The position numbers and the translations under genes are program-made. Shown one piece after another: positions 10,848-23,698 of a stretch of DNA of 64,000 nucleotides. The notes below the pieces were generated by a model. The model was not told the origin of the DNA, searched no databases, and saw nothing but the letters and a program-made list of their open reading frames with translations. The stretch comes from Isoetes taiwanensis (lineage: Eukaryota > Streptophyta > Lycopodiopsida > Isoetales > Isoetaceae), in assembly GCA_021234155.1 (NCBI GenBank), contig JAJEKV010000026.1, positions 2,048,001-2,112,000 of the forward strand. Direction: 5' to 3'. The stretch's first letter is position 1. The number at the start of each line of letters is the position of its first letter.

Positions 10848-13800
10848 GGGTGCCCAACCGCCTACTTTATGAAGACCTAAATCCACCTGTGCCCTAGCAC
10901 CAAACTAGTGAATATATATCAGATAGCAATGCCTTAGCATCAAACCTGCGAAAATCTATCAAATAGCATGTCAATGATGCAGTGTTCTCCACATCCCATA
11001 GTCGCATTGACTCTTGCAATCTGATTTTTTTTTCTTTAAAAACTTATGCAGTTTTATTTTAACCAAATAAAATTTAGTGAACATTCAGTAGTGTAATTTT
11101 TGTCTAATTAGGAACATTTGGATAAAATAAATGTGATTTGCCAAATAAAATTCATTAGAGTTGCATATTAGAATATTGAAGGGACTTTTGTCGCTGCAGA
11201 AGAATAGTGTAGTTGCAAACTTTCGTATTAGGAGTTAAAATGTTACCATAACTCAGTCAGCCTTGAGCAGTTCAAGACAGTTGAAGTGCTGGTAGTCCAT
11301 ATGTGTGTGTCTTCAAAACCTATCAACAAAAATGTTCAAAACCTATCAACAAAAATGTTATCATTGAATATCAGATGCAATTGTTTTTATTTTGGAATAA
11401 GAGCAGGCCCAACATTTGGAAGGAAATTTAATCATTGTTTGCAAAGGCAATACTCCTGTTCAAATAGCTCTTGCCCCATTAAATAAACTCGGCTAATAAG
11501 TGTTACGAAGCTGTTACTGTCCAGATAATGTAAAAGTTTATTAAAAAAAATTGCATACTAATATGGTCCTAACAACAAATAATATCAGCTATAGAAAAAT
11601 ACATACTGACAGGATGGAATTGTAAATACTGTTATTGCAGAGTAGAGAGTAGTAGAAACTTCTTCCAAGAAGCAAAAGTCCTGAAATCAAAAAACAAAAA
11701 AACGAAAGGTCAATGTATAGCATATAATCAAATTTAAAGTTGAATGCAAATGAAGAAGCCCCAAAAAATTTGACCAACACCTATCCAACAAAAATGAGAG
11801 GACACCTATCCAACAAAAATGAGAGGACATTAAAACAGGGCCACAAACTATGCCCAAAGGAAATCTCAAAATTCAAATAGAAGCCAGGTGTTATCTTCCA
11901 TGTAGAATAATAGAATGGACTGTGCTTATCTCACATCATCCATAGAGCTTACTTGGCATGTGTCAGTGTTGCTAGATCTGCCAAAATACAATGTGGAGTA
12001 AAAACATTGCCTCTAATTTTTTCAATTATTCCAATATTACACAAAACATGGGTATTTGGACCACAACTGTCATAGAATACACATGTTTATTGCCTATGGT
12101 GGGCTCTAACGATGGTAGTGAACATGCAATTTTTCAATACTTTGTCACCACTTTCGAAGGGTAGCAAATTTAGCCAAGGTCAAACACAAAGCATTTCTTC
12201 TCTTTCAAATTCAAACCAATTCATTTTGCAATGGCCATGACTATACTACTGTTTTAACAGCCCCATTATATTATCTGCATGTTATATTATCGGCATATGA
12301 GGCTACTCCTAGACACCGTTGTTACAATATTCGCTGTCTGCATCATTCAAAGAATAGAACCAATATATGCATCACATCCCTAACATAGAAACAAAAGTTA
12401 AATCTAATTATAGTTTGCAACTATAAAGATGCCAACCTGATTTTCTACAATAGAAGTGTAGGCATGTTACATTATTAGAAGACCTTGGCAAACTCTATCA
12501 TCCCAAATGAAGCAAAGGGCCTGAAAGATTCGAAAAAGGAGGAAGCAAATTCAGTCTTTGCATTTGTACCATCCTTACTGCAAGATTTTACATTACAAGA
12601 AATTTATCGCGGCAGCCGCCAAGGCCGTCGCGAACATTTCTCTTTATCAAATATTATGCTAAGTCAGAATGATATCAATTTTGGACATGTGAAAGCCAAA
12701 GCAATACTAATGTTTGAAGATTTCGAACCTCCATATGTGGTAGAACATCTAGAAGCACACATGCATTCATTTATACAAATACCTGGATGAAATTAGCTCA
12801 AGAGAAATAGTAAACATGTGAAATTAGCTCAAAATAGTAAACATGTGGTTATGACGCATTAGCTCAAGAGAAATAGTAAACATGTGGTAACGAAGGTATA
12901 AGGACATGGGTGTGTTTATATGGGCTCAATGCAATTCACCAAGTATGAGATGCACCTCTCCATTTGGTTCGTGAACTACTGCAACAATAATTGGGCCTCT
13001 ATTTTAACCTCTCAATATACGCTTTTTAAACCATTTTGTAGTTCTTAGGACCATTGTGTAGCTCTAAAATGATCAAAGTAGTGATTCTTTGAATATTTGT
13101 TATAGTCCATTAAATTATTTTTTGACATAAAAATAAGTGCCTTTAGATTCTTTGAATATTTGTTATAGACATAAAAAATAGATGCTTTAACATTTCAATG
13201 CATTGCATAAAACCTTGCTAGGGTTATTTTGTTATTTTACAACCTTGTTAATAAGCACATAGTAAAATTTTGTATCAATTTCAACTAGAGAAAATATCCA
13301 ATACCCAATCATGTGTTTCTGTATAGATCGTTAGACAGATATTACTCAAGGAAATTTCGTCTATAGAATCAAACTTTTGCTTGTCTTGTGCATCTAATCG
13401 TATATATTTGCCAATGACAGTATTCAAATATTTTGTCCATAGCAGGGAAGAAGATTTTGCATGAAAATAATCCAGGTAGAATAATCTTAGAAATTAAATG
13501 AAACCAATCCACTGCTGATGGTATATGCCCATAGAAGTCCATAGATCCACTCAGCAGACTCCAACTATAAAAATGATGAAGGAACTACAGAGTTGGACGA
13601 GAGTTGGACGAGTCTGTGACCACAGACCTAGCCCAAGAACAACACAGTAGCGAACAATTCAACAAAAATTAGACAATTTGCAAATCTTAAATTAACATTA
13701 TGAAACCCCTGTTCAAAACCCCTTGTTCTTGCCATTCGATGTCATGTGCACAAACTGACAGCTCTACTCCAAAACTCCAGTTCCAAACCAACATATCATG

Positions 13801-14730
13801 CCAAGGCCATTCAGTTAACTTTGAAGCCAAAGTCATGTTCACCTGAAACTCATTGATGTCCAACATCTCATACTGATTGTCCTGCATTACCGTTAATAAA
13901 AATCCACAACAGATCTTCCAGTTTCCCATGCAACAATTTTGAATTACACCACTGTATTTATAGATCCTTCAACATGAAAATCAACATCAGACGAGTGCTT
14001 TTCATATTTTTAAGATTGAAGTATGATTATAATGGCAGATTAAAGGGATAGGCCACAAAGAATATGAACTCAAAGAAAATCAATCTTTGGCATTACAACC
14101 CATCAATGGCTCTAAATGCAACAAGCCAACACCCAACCAGAATGCCATTGCAGCATAGTAAAAAGAGATAAGATAATCCATACCATCCAAAGTAAACAGA
14201 CTCTCTGATAGCCAGCTCCATATCCCATCACTCTTCCTGGATGCCATTTACAACAAAAGCTGTACGTGAGAAAACATTTACCACATATCTCCACATGAAG
14301 ATAATCCTCCATCGTTGAAGTTGCCTTGAAGTTGTAAATTGCCTTGAAGTTGTAAAGTAAATTGGTCTCTCGTCTCAGTTCTTGGTATAATTTGCTTATG
14401 TTATAACCTCCTAATCTGTAGTAAAGAAAATGTAATGGAGGTCAATGACTTATTGCACATATTCTTTCTCAGGTAAGAGAGTATCCCAAAATATGACAAA
14501 ATTGGCTTCCCTATTTGAAGTCACCAGTGCAAGGAAGAAGATACCTTTCAAGAGCACGCATGCATAGCATATGAAGATGTAATGAGAAGAGTAATGAAAG
14601 TATGCTACTCTATGTACGTTCAATGCATTCACAACATGATCAAATTATAAATATTGTTCAAAATGAGCGCAACCGAAAAGCATTAATTAGCAGGATCTAC
14701 TTCAGAGAGAGGAACACTCTGATTATCACA
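10848..14730. other. No gene recognised
   Basis: AT-rich DNA within the Helitron-like block. Only small local duplications are visible, for example AACCTATCAACAAAAATG at about 11,318 and 11,340, and ACACCTATCCAACAAAAATG around 11,779 and 11,802. The ORF at 12,485-12,790 has no recognised family. Confidence 0.5.

Positions 14731-14732
<2 letters not shown>

Positions 14733-14790
<58 letters not shown>
14733..14790. repeat. (TA)n microsatellite
   Basis: About 29 uninterrupted TA dinucleotides. Confidence 0.95.
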
Positions 14791-14795
<5 letters not shown>

Positions 14796-14819
14796 TGCCA
14801 AAGCCTTGACCAAAGACTT

Positions 14820-15330
14820 GGCTTTCTAAACCATGGGCTTTAGAAATTATCAGTTCTCAGCCATAAGGCTGAGATAGCCTTGGAGATCCAGCATTTATGC
14901 CTATTTAGACATATGTCCATACTACTTAGACTTAGTCATTTCCATCAAGACATCTGACAAACCATGGCCATGGCCTTGCCCTAGTCTGCCCGAACTTATC
15001 GGTTCTAAGCCTACGCTTGGAGAGCCTTAGAGATCCTGTTTCATTCTGTAAACTCAATCCTAGGCTGTCATTAATAAGCCACATTATGCATTGTAGACTT
15101 TAAAGAAAAGCATGATTCATGGCAGTCAACCATGCAAATTATGCATTGTAGACTTTAAAGAAAAGCATGATTCATGGCAGTCAACCATGCAGCATTCCTT
15201 AAATCCTTATAATATCATGCTCAATCCTAGACCTATCTTTAATAAGCCAAATTACGATCATGAATGCATTGTAGACATTAGAGAGAAGCCTGATTTATGG
15301 CAGTCAACCATGTATCATTCCTTATATCCC
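14820..15330. repeat. Decayed tandem repeats
   Basis: GCATTGTAGACTTTAAAG starts at 15,088 and again 55 bases later, with a third diverged copy from 15,266. The larger unit starting CTCAATCCTAG recurs at about 15,052 and 15,220. The segments at about 14,850 and 15,000 share CAGTTCTCAGCC / CGGTTCTAAGCC and a GAGATCC end. This is an eroded satellite-like patch. Confidence 0.7.
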
Positions 15331-15899
15331 TATAATGAATACGTGCTTACTACGTCAAAGTGTAATCCAATATCATAAAAACATTACAAACTTCAGAGAA
15401 AAGCTTGAATTTTTGCAGCCAAATTTTCAATAAGCCTTGCAACATTTTAAAATGCACACATATTTTAACAAGCAATCCTTTTGTTCCACTTGCTATTTCA
15501 CCCATCAAATTTAGCATTGGGCGGCAAAGTATGACTCTCAAAATGTTGAACTAGTTACCAAATTCTGGATCATTTATATTAGCAAGGAGCTGCTGCGCTC
15601 CACTATGTGTTTGGATGCCATGTTCTTTAAGGCCGAGTTCTAATCTCTTGTTCTACATTTTAATGCATTAACCTATAGCAGAATCACAATCCAATACCAA
15701 TATGTATTTTCTTGTTTTTAACTGCAGCCTAACGGAGTATGCCACCAGTAAGATAATGCTACAATTATGTTATTGCCTTCCCCTGATGCAATCAGCAGAA
15801 ATGCACAGATAAGAGCACTATATGAAAATGATAAACTTTTCCACAACAGTTTGAAGAGAAATTTAAGTTTAACAGTGGTCTACTGCCTCCAAAAGTCAT

Positions 15900-18800
15900 G
15901 ATTATTGTGCTCAAATATGAAGACATTAGGAGCACGATTTCAGAAAATAGAGAACCTGAAGTGGTTACCTTTGCCTCGTAAAGCATACAATGCAACAAAT
16001 TAACCAGAATATCAACAATGTTTGTATAGTCTCCAGCATACAGCTAGCTTGTACTCCTCATGTAACATACACGTCCAAACATCCAAAATACACAGAAATT
16101 GGAGATGCAAGACCGGTTACCTGTAACCAAACAGACCAACATTAGCAAAGAATTGGTAATGAGGCAAGGGTTAACAGGTAAGCAGTGGTCTTGGCATGGC
16201 TCATCGCCCTTCACCAATAAGAATTCATTTTTTTACAGTTATTATGCTCCAATTACTTATTAGCGCCTATATTACACAGTAAGAAATACAAACTGTAGTC
16301 CGTTGCAAGGATGCCAGATCCCTCCAGTCCAGCACGTCCACAATTGTTTAATTATTTAAGAAAAGACATATAATCTCAGCAAATTCATAGCACCAATTAT
16401 AGGCTAAAATGTTAGGCCTAGGATCTGTCAGATCTTGCAGATACTTCACAATTTCAAATGCTGCAATAATAGTATTAACAGAATAAAGTACCTAGAGGTC
16501 TATATTCTACATGCATTCATTATCTGAGTTATAATCTCCACCTTTACACAAAACAACTTGTCTCATGTGTTAGGCAAAATCGAGTGTCATCTGGGTAAAG
16601 GACTGGCCCCATCCATAAATATTTAAGGCAATAGAATTACCTTGGATATTAAGATCATCTGTGCAGATTGCACTGAAGAACTTTAGAATATTCTGCAACC
16701 GTGTCTTTATCTAGTCTATAACTCTATAAAGTATACGAGAGTGCTGCATGTTGCTGTATCCACAAGCAGAAGCTAGTTCCATGCTATATGCTAACAAAAC
16801 AACTTACTTATCCATAACTTAGAACATACGAAGCCCAAGCAGCTTTGGCTTTTGTATTTGCACAGGGATAATATTATGCATGTCATTTTTCTGATCACGA
16901 ACAGTACCAGGCCAATTTCTGTACATCTGTTAAACTAGCATGTCTAGCATTAAAGAGGTTCTTGGATCTACAACTGTGTAGATGCCTATGTTAAATGCAA
17001 CGTTAATCCTAAAACAAGAAGTGCAGAACCTGTATACTTCCTTAAGGTTACTTTATCTTAGAGAGATGGCTATCCTAGAACTTCTCTAGTAACATGGCAT
17101 GCTTCTATCGTGCAATCCTTATTGCAGAGTGCTTTGTAGTCTAGTAGTAGCAGGTAGAAGCCATTTAAATACATTTATCTACAGTTTAAACTTCAGATCT
17201 AAGGCCAAGGCCATTACACCGGTTTTAGAAATACACACCAGAATGTGATGCTAGAGTGCACACGTGATCAAACCCAGTTTTTCTTTCCTCATGCATAAAT
17301 AATATGATCCTTAAAGAAACAAGTTAAAGAGAACCTGATTGCATTGAAGCTCCTGATCAGAATCTTCTTCAGTTAAATCTTCATGCTGGATTGCTCCCAT
17401 CGAATCAGCAACATTATTGATGCTGGGTTCTGCCGCGTACTCACTGCACTCAGTCTTCTGTGGGCTGTATTTATTCATGCTGCCATCTTTATTTGCAACA
17501 GGATTTTCTTCCAACCTATCTCCACTATGCTTACCAAGCTTGCTTGCTGGGCTGAGCAACCGTTTCTATTTCTCTCTCACATAGGGCAGACAGATCTATA
17601 CCAGCCCCTTTGATCAAGCTCAAAAGCTCAGACCATGTTTCTTAATCTTCGTCATGCAAGAAGCAAGAGCTCTTGTTTTAGGCAGATCGGCCAAGCTCCA
17701 GCTTTCTACTAGCTTATTTATCTAGGCAAACCCTCTGTCAAGCAGACCCACCACATTAAACTTCTAGTTTCCTTGTTCTTCGTCCTCTGTGGCGCCAGAT
17801 TGCCGACCCAGCAAAACAAAGCGACACTGATTTCTTGTTCCCAAATGCTCAACCTATGTGTTCCCAAATGCTCAGCCTATTTCCAAATGGTCTGTTGCAG
17901 CATGTCGGTATATTCCTGTACTTGGCCGAAACTGGGTTGCTGCATCATGGCGATGAGTGCTGGAATATCTGTACCGATCCACTTGTGTTTATCTCTAGCT
18001 GTCTCAGCCCTACAAAGGAGCCCTAAAATTGGCAACATATTTGCAATGCATTCAGGCTTTCAAGATATTAAATATTAACAGCTTCGCAGATAATGTTAAG
18101 GCATAAATACAATTAAGGCAACTAGAGCTCCATTCTGCTGAAAATTCTGCCAAATATTCACTTTGATCTTGTGCATAATACAGGAATCAAACCCGTCTTG
18201 AATCATGATTAAGGCATACAGCTAATTGCCTAGCTGTTCATAGTGCATCATTTCGTTGCAGAGAAATAAACCCTAAAAAATATTTTAGCAAAAGTTCTAA
18301 GCCAAGATATTACCTTGTATAGGTCCATACTTTTCGTCCAAGCACACTACGTAAGAGAATGTCCCTTAGGGTCCAACCAACATTGGTATCCTAAGGGCCA
18401 AACCACATTCAGATTAGCTTCAATGCCACAAAAATATAACACAGTGCTCAGACTAACTAGTTTGCGTCCAGAGATGCAACGCTATACTATAGATTCTCCA
18501 GTTGCACTTATGCCACAGGAGAAATTTCCAGTTATGCCATGCTCAATAATATCTCCATTTTGATTTTTAATATCAAGTGCGGGTGCCCCATGAGGATGTC
18601 AAATGCTTAAATGAATTTCTCAACCAAGTAAAGCTAGTTAACCTGGCCTATTTGATTTAAAGGTCCACATATCTGCAACATATCTTACCATGTAATTGTC
18701 CCGTGCACCACAACTATAACCATGAAGTGCTAAAAAGGTTGATCCAGATCTGGCCATATTGATGTATTAATGCATGGTTACCCCATGTGGTGCCCAAAGC

Positions 18801-19529
18801 TAAAACATGCTAAGGCAAATAATTGTGAGCATTTTAATGAAATAAAAGCCTGTATTTTCCACTATTGCATTACTACCTAGTTTAATGTGCTCCACATGTA
18901 GTCCCAAAAGGGCTAGGCTCTTGCCTTAGGCATGAACAAAGGCATCTCCGATGTAATCCCCATAGGCCTCAGAGTTGTATTCTCCGTCGAATATCCATAG
19001 TAGTTCTTCCATTTTTTATCGTCCAGTGTGAGTAACCACATGCAGATAAAAGGTGCCTGCTTCAGCTTGCCTGCCATTGCCTTCTAAAATTTGTACTAGA
19101 CAAACCCATCCATTATTTTGATGCGGGCCAGAGTCCCAATCACCATGCATCATCACCATGTGTCTGTTATAGACCTCGGATATAGAAATATCAAGAAATG
19201 CCTGCACATCATGGCAGGGCTTAGCTAGAATAACCTAGCATGTGCCATGTCTTATGTGTGCTACCTCTGCATATTCCCTTGAGAAAATATCGCACAAGGG
19301 TCTGAAAGTTTGGATCACTGACCAGATTTCCATTATTTGCTACTTTGTCATTTGAAAGAAGCTTGTCATTTGGTACTGGAGCTTGTCATATCCTGCTGAA
19401 CCATGTTACTTTACTTGTTAACCCTTTTCTCTTGGGTCAAGCCACAAATGCAGATGAATTGAGGCTATCACAAGAAAGGCTTTTAACTTAACTTCTACCT
19501 TTTGTACTGGGCAAAACCAGCTGTTAATT

Positions 19530-19598
<69 letters not shown>
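15900..19598 (-). pseudogene. Tandem gene-like unit Y, decayed
   Basis: On the minus strand this unit shares ordered landmarks with unit X (20,600-23,694). These are an acidic exon end (EEDSDQELQCNQ, splice donor at about 17,336), an acceptor-led exon starting GTAACCGG at about 16,118, a block around 17,880-18,000 (FGQVQEYTDMLQ), and an upstream edge at a (TA)n array. The 180 bp at about 16,040-16,230 is near-identical to 20,698-20,880. Frames are broken throughout. The acidic exon end and the GTAACCG exon also resemble the first part of the 23.7-kb retroelement. Product unknown. Confidence 0.45.
19532..19598. repeat. (TA)n microsatellite
   Basis: About 33 TA units, preceded by CTGTTAATTTGA. 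The same preceding sequence lies before the (TA)n at 23,632. Confidence 0.95.
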
Positions 19599-19600
<2 letters not shown>

Positions 19601-19690
19601 CTAAACCCTACCTCCTACCGGGAGATAGAGCGACACCTTAAGACGTACAGGGACAGGAGGATCCCTATACGTTAAGGATCCCCCTATCAC
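19599..19690 (-). repeat. Hairpin module beside (TA)n, copy F
   Basis: Directly after the (TA)n array come CCTCCTACCGG (19,611-19,621) and a palindromic block with GGAGGATCCCT and GGATCCCCC arms (19,656-19,684). Reversed, the same two elements, in the same order and also abutting (TA)n, occur at 32,414-32,515. It looks like the structured 3' tail of an element on the minus strand. Confidence 0.5.
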
Positions 19691-20599
19691 CTGTACTTTG
19701 TTGCAACCCATAATAGATAGATGAAGTTAGAGGTACCTGTATGCATTAAGCTCCATACATAAGATTGTTCAGGGAAAGCTCCATTCTTCCACATTTTGCA
19801 TACTATAAACCAGATGTCATCTGCTTAAACCCTTTCATGGTGAAGTCTTGTATCAGATTGTACAAATCCCGAGCTGCAGCAGCTGTATACACCAGCTGTA
19901 TCCTGTATATTCTTTATGAAGTGTTATACCATGATATGTAGGTTACAGGTCGCACTTGCATGGTTACTATGCACAAAGATACCGTTCAATTTGTGCTATA
20001 ATCACATATATGCCCGAGGGCTTGCTTGCTTTGGCCAAAGGCCATACTTTGTTAGTATAGTGATACTGAGATTGCTCTCATATATCTGCATAATTCTTCA
20101 AAAAAAAAATTGCATATTTCTGAATACCTTTTTACCTAGAATATGGATGCCTCAAACGAACATTCTGTTCTGCACCTACAGCCACGCTCTCATAAGAACT
20201 GTAACAATATATGTAGGTTGCAAGCCACTCTTACAGTGTTACTATGCGCAAAGACGGTACGATCTGTGCTATAATCAAATGTATGCCCGAGGGCTTGCTT
20301 CTATTGATCCATAATATCCGTTACTTTCTAAGCACACTTGCATTTTCTCATATTATTTATGAATATTACATATCTTATCTATATCTGACTAGTCAACTGC
20401 AGAAATGAGAAAACAGGGTGCTGCATTTCAATGATATAACTTACAGGAATTAGACATGGTCTAAAACAGAAATTATGTGAAGATAGACTTACTGCACGCA
20501 ACCAAATGCATTGTTTATTGTGCTCATAATCTTATGCGCACAATTTAAGCATAAAGAGAGAATTAAAATAGGTACCTCTGTTTTTAAAGTGTAAAATGT

Positions 20600-23500
20600 T
20601 ACATTCTAACAGAGTATCAGAAATTTATGTTGAGCCTCCAATAGAAAGCTTAGGTTGTACTCCAACATGTGACAAATCTTCCATCCAGCACACAGCCAGC
20701 TTGTACTCATCATGTAAATACGCGTCCAAACATCCAAAATACAAAGAAATTGGAGATGCAAGACCGGTTACCTGTAACCAAACAGACCAACATTAGCAAA
20801 GAAATGGTAATGAGGCAAGGGTTAACAGGTAAGCAGTGGTCTTGGCATGGCTCATCGCCCTTCACCAACCATAATTCAATTTAAAACAGTTACTATGATC
20901 AATTTACATATCTGCATATGCTACAAAGTAGTAGATACCAACCATAACCAGTTCAAGGAATGCAAGATCCCTCAATTTCTGCAAATCCACAAGTATTTGA
21001 TGTCCACCAGGATTTAATGGCGAGTTTATTTGCATGTCATGCAGTTGTATTTGAGCAAAACAGAGTCAGGATTTAATGCAGTAATGGCTTATTTTACAAA
21101 GTATGAAAACGAACCATAGCCTGCATTTCTGCAAGTCAAGAATTATTTAATCATCCTCCCAGTTCTTCATAACCTTGGTGTATCAGTTCTGCTCTTCATC
21201 CCTGGATTTTCAATGGGCTTCATCTTACTCACAGACTAGACTATTTAACTACAGCAGGCCTGTACCATTTCCTATAACATAAGTTCATATTATTGAAGTT
21301 TGTTCTGCGCCATTATCTGCACTACTAAGCACTGCCAATTCCAGCACTCTTATCACACATATTATTTACTGAGCTATGTTTATCCCAGACCTCTTTTGTA
21401 TTAATTTATTATGAAGCAGAATATCAAATTTGAACCTGAATTAGCTGTCTGAATATAGCCAATTATGTTTCGCACAACTTTAAACGAAATATCTGCTACA
21501 AAAATAGTGTTACACTAGATTATTGAGAGCAGATCCGTTCATGTTCTACTATATTAAATTATTCTGGCAGGCATGCATAAGGTTTCAATTCTTTCAGGAG
21601 CGTAAACATAAACTATAGTATGGATGTGAGACTTAGTCATGCCAAATTTTTTCTACTTCACGCTAGAAACGTGATATTAAAACACAAAAGAACCTGGTTA
21701 AGTTGTCGCTCCTCTTCACTGTCTTCTTTACTAGCTGCAATATGCCATGTTGAAACATTGCTGCAATCTTCACCGTCTTTAGGGACACCTTGCTAATGTT
21801 TGGAGACGAATATATGCATCCTTGTTGTATGCAGAAGTGATCAACTTGTATCTCCTGAGTTGGCAATTCTCCAGCCTGCTTGCAAAGCATAGCAACAGCA
21901 ACCATTCCTTGACCTTGCAAATTCTGCACAAGATCCTGCCAATTTTGCTTGCCCTTTGCCATTCGTATGGTAAAAACAAGGGCGCTTCTAAGAATCCAAA
22001 TCTTTGCTGCTTCAACAATGCAAGACCCTAAATCGTCCTTCCTTTTTGCTTGGAGCCTGCAGATCAAAGCCTGCTCCACAAATGAGATTGAGCATTTCCG
22101 GACTTGTTAGTTTGTTCTTGCCCATAAGGAATGCAAGAACCAAGGCGCTCCTGTGAACCTGCTGTTGTTGATCAGCCTCTATTTTAGCTATGCGGGACAA
22201 ATGCCTGGCAGCATTTTACGCCCCATGATTAAACTCTGCTGACTCAGACTGCTGCTATTTTTATCCATGGAGAAAGATTCGGTCCAAACCTGTGTTTCTT
22301 GCTGTTGATCTGCCTATGTTTGGTTTCGTTAACCTGGTGCTTGGTGGCCCCTTACGCCACATGGTTTCCTTCTGCTAAAAAAGATTGCTATTTTTATCTA
22401 CAGGTAAAAGCTTCAGTTCAAACCCGTGCTTTCTTGATGGTGTTTCCGCCAGCATGTACCCCTGCTTCCCAAACTTAGCTGATTCTCCAGTTCGTATTGC
22501 ATGCTCTGTGTATATTCCTGTATCAGGCCAAGATCATCCAGCATAATCATTTCTCCAGGTGCTGAGATATCCGATTTGATCTATTCTGCTTACCGTGGGC
22601 CAGAGCCACCATAAAATGCAACCCTAAATTTTTACTCAGACAAAAAGGACCTTTTAGTATAATATTGCGGGTTTGTTTCTGTCAATGGTCCCACGAAATT
22701 CTAATATGGTAACATTAATCCCCTAGTGCAACACTTGGTGTAACCCATTTATTTATACTGCTATGATACTAGCCATATGTTCATATATCTTGAACCATTT
22801 TTCCTTAACCCTGCGTTGTTAGTCCGAAAAAAACCATAATTACCACAATTCATTATGGCAAACCTTATGTCCGACAGCCAGAACTAGTTGTGCCATATGG
22901 GGTAGGGGATAAAATGCTTATATTTTGCTCATGCAAACGTGCCATAAGCCCCTTACAAATATTTTACAGTTCAGAGCCGGTGTAGACTCCTGCTTACCAA
23001 ACGGTATGTAATTACGCCTCTATGCATGTCCTAATGTGGAAAGACCAACAACTGCAGTGTCATGCACATTGTGAGGTTTCAAACATCAGAGTCAGGTCCA
23101 TAATAAGGGGTCTATAATAAGTGAACCTGCACTTAAACTTGTGCCAATCTTAGAAATGTGCAAACCCAAAGGCTTGCTTATCAGAATAATGCCAAGCATT
23201 ATTTTTGCAATTTACCTTTGGTCCTAGGCTCCATATAGTCACGATGTGGAAGCCTTCTAAACATTGTACTAGGCTAAGCCGCATATACTGAGCTACCACT
23301 AATCTGGAAGCCTGCTTTGCTTAGTGGATTTGGACTTACCGTTTTCTCCTGTACTCCAGCAATGCAGCTGTACAACAATGCGATTGCCATGTTGAACATG
23401 ATGTAACATGAGGCATAACAAACCATTGGTTATTATTGGAGGACCATCTTATCCAACCTATCCCTTATTGTCACCAAGTCCAGTAATGCAAAGGCCAAGG

Positions 23501-23631
23501 TCAGCATGGCCACATTCTTAAAATCAACTCTCTGGTTCAGGAAACAAATCTAGATAAATTGAGGCATTCTCAAAATGAGTTTTTAACTTACCTTCTGAGC
23601 TTTGTACTAGGCAAAACCATCTGTTAATTTG

Positions 23632-23694
<63 letters not shown>
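20600..23694 (-). pseudogene. Tandem gene-like unit X, decayed
   Basis: Paralogue of unit Y, same order and strand. It has an exon end DSEEERQLNQ with donor at about 21,693, an exon after acceptor TTACAG reading VTGLASPISLYFGCLD at about 20,780, and a block LIQEYTQSMQYEL at about 22,490-22,560. The longest minus frame, 22,079-21,663, contains two similar stretches of the ALVxxxxMxK type. The (TA)n at its upstream edge is where the 11.6-kb retroelement begins. I do not recognise the protein. Confidence 0.42.
23632..23694. repeat. (TA)n microsatellite at retroelement 5' edge
   Basis: About 31 TA units with one G interruption. It abuts the first 2.77-kb direct repeat. A shorter (TA)7 precedes the second repeat, and TATATATATA also follows its end at 35,286. 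Confidence 0.93.
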
Positions 23695-23698
<4 letters not shown>

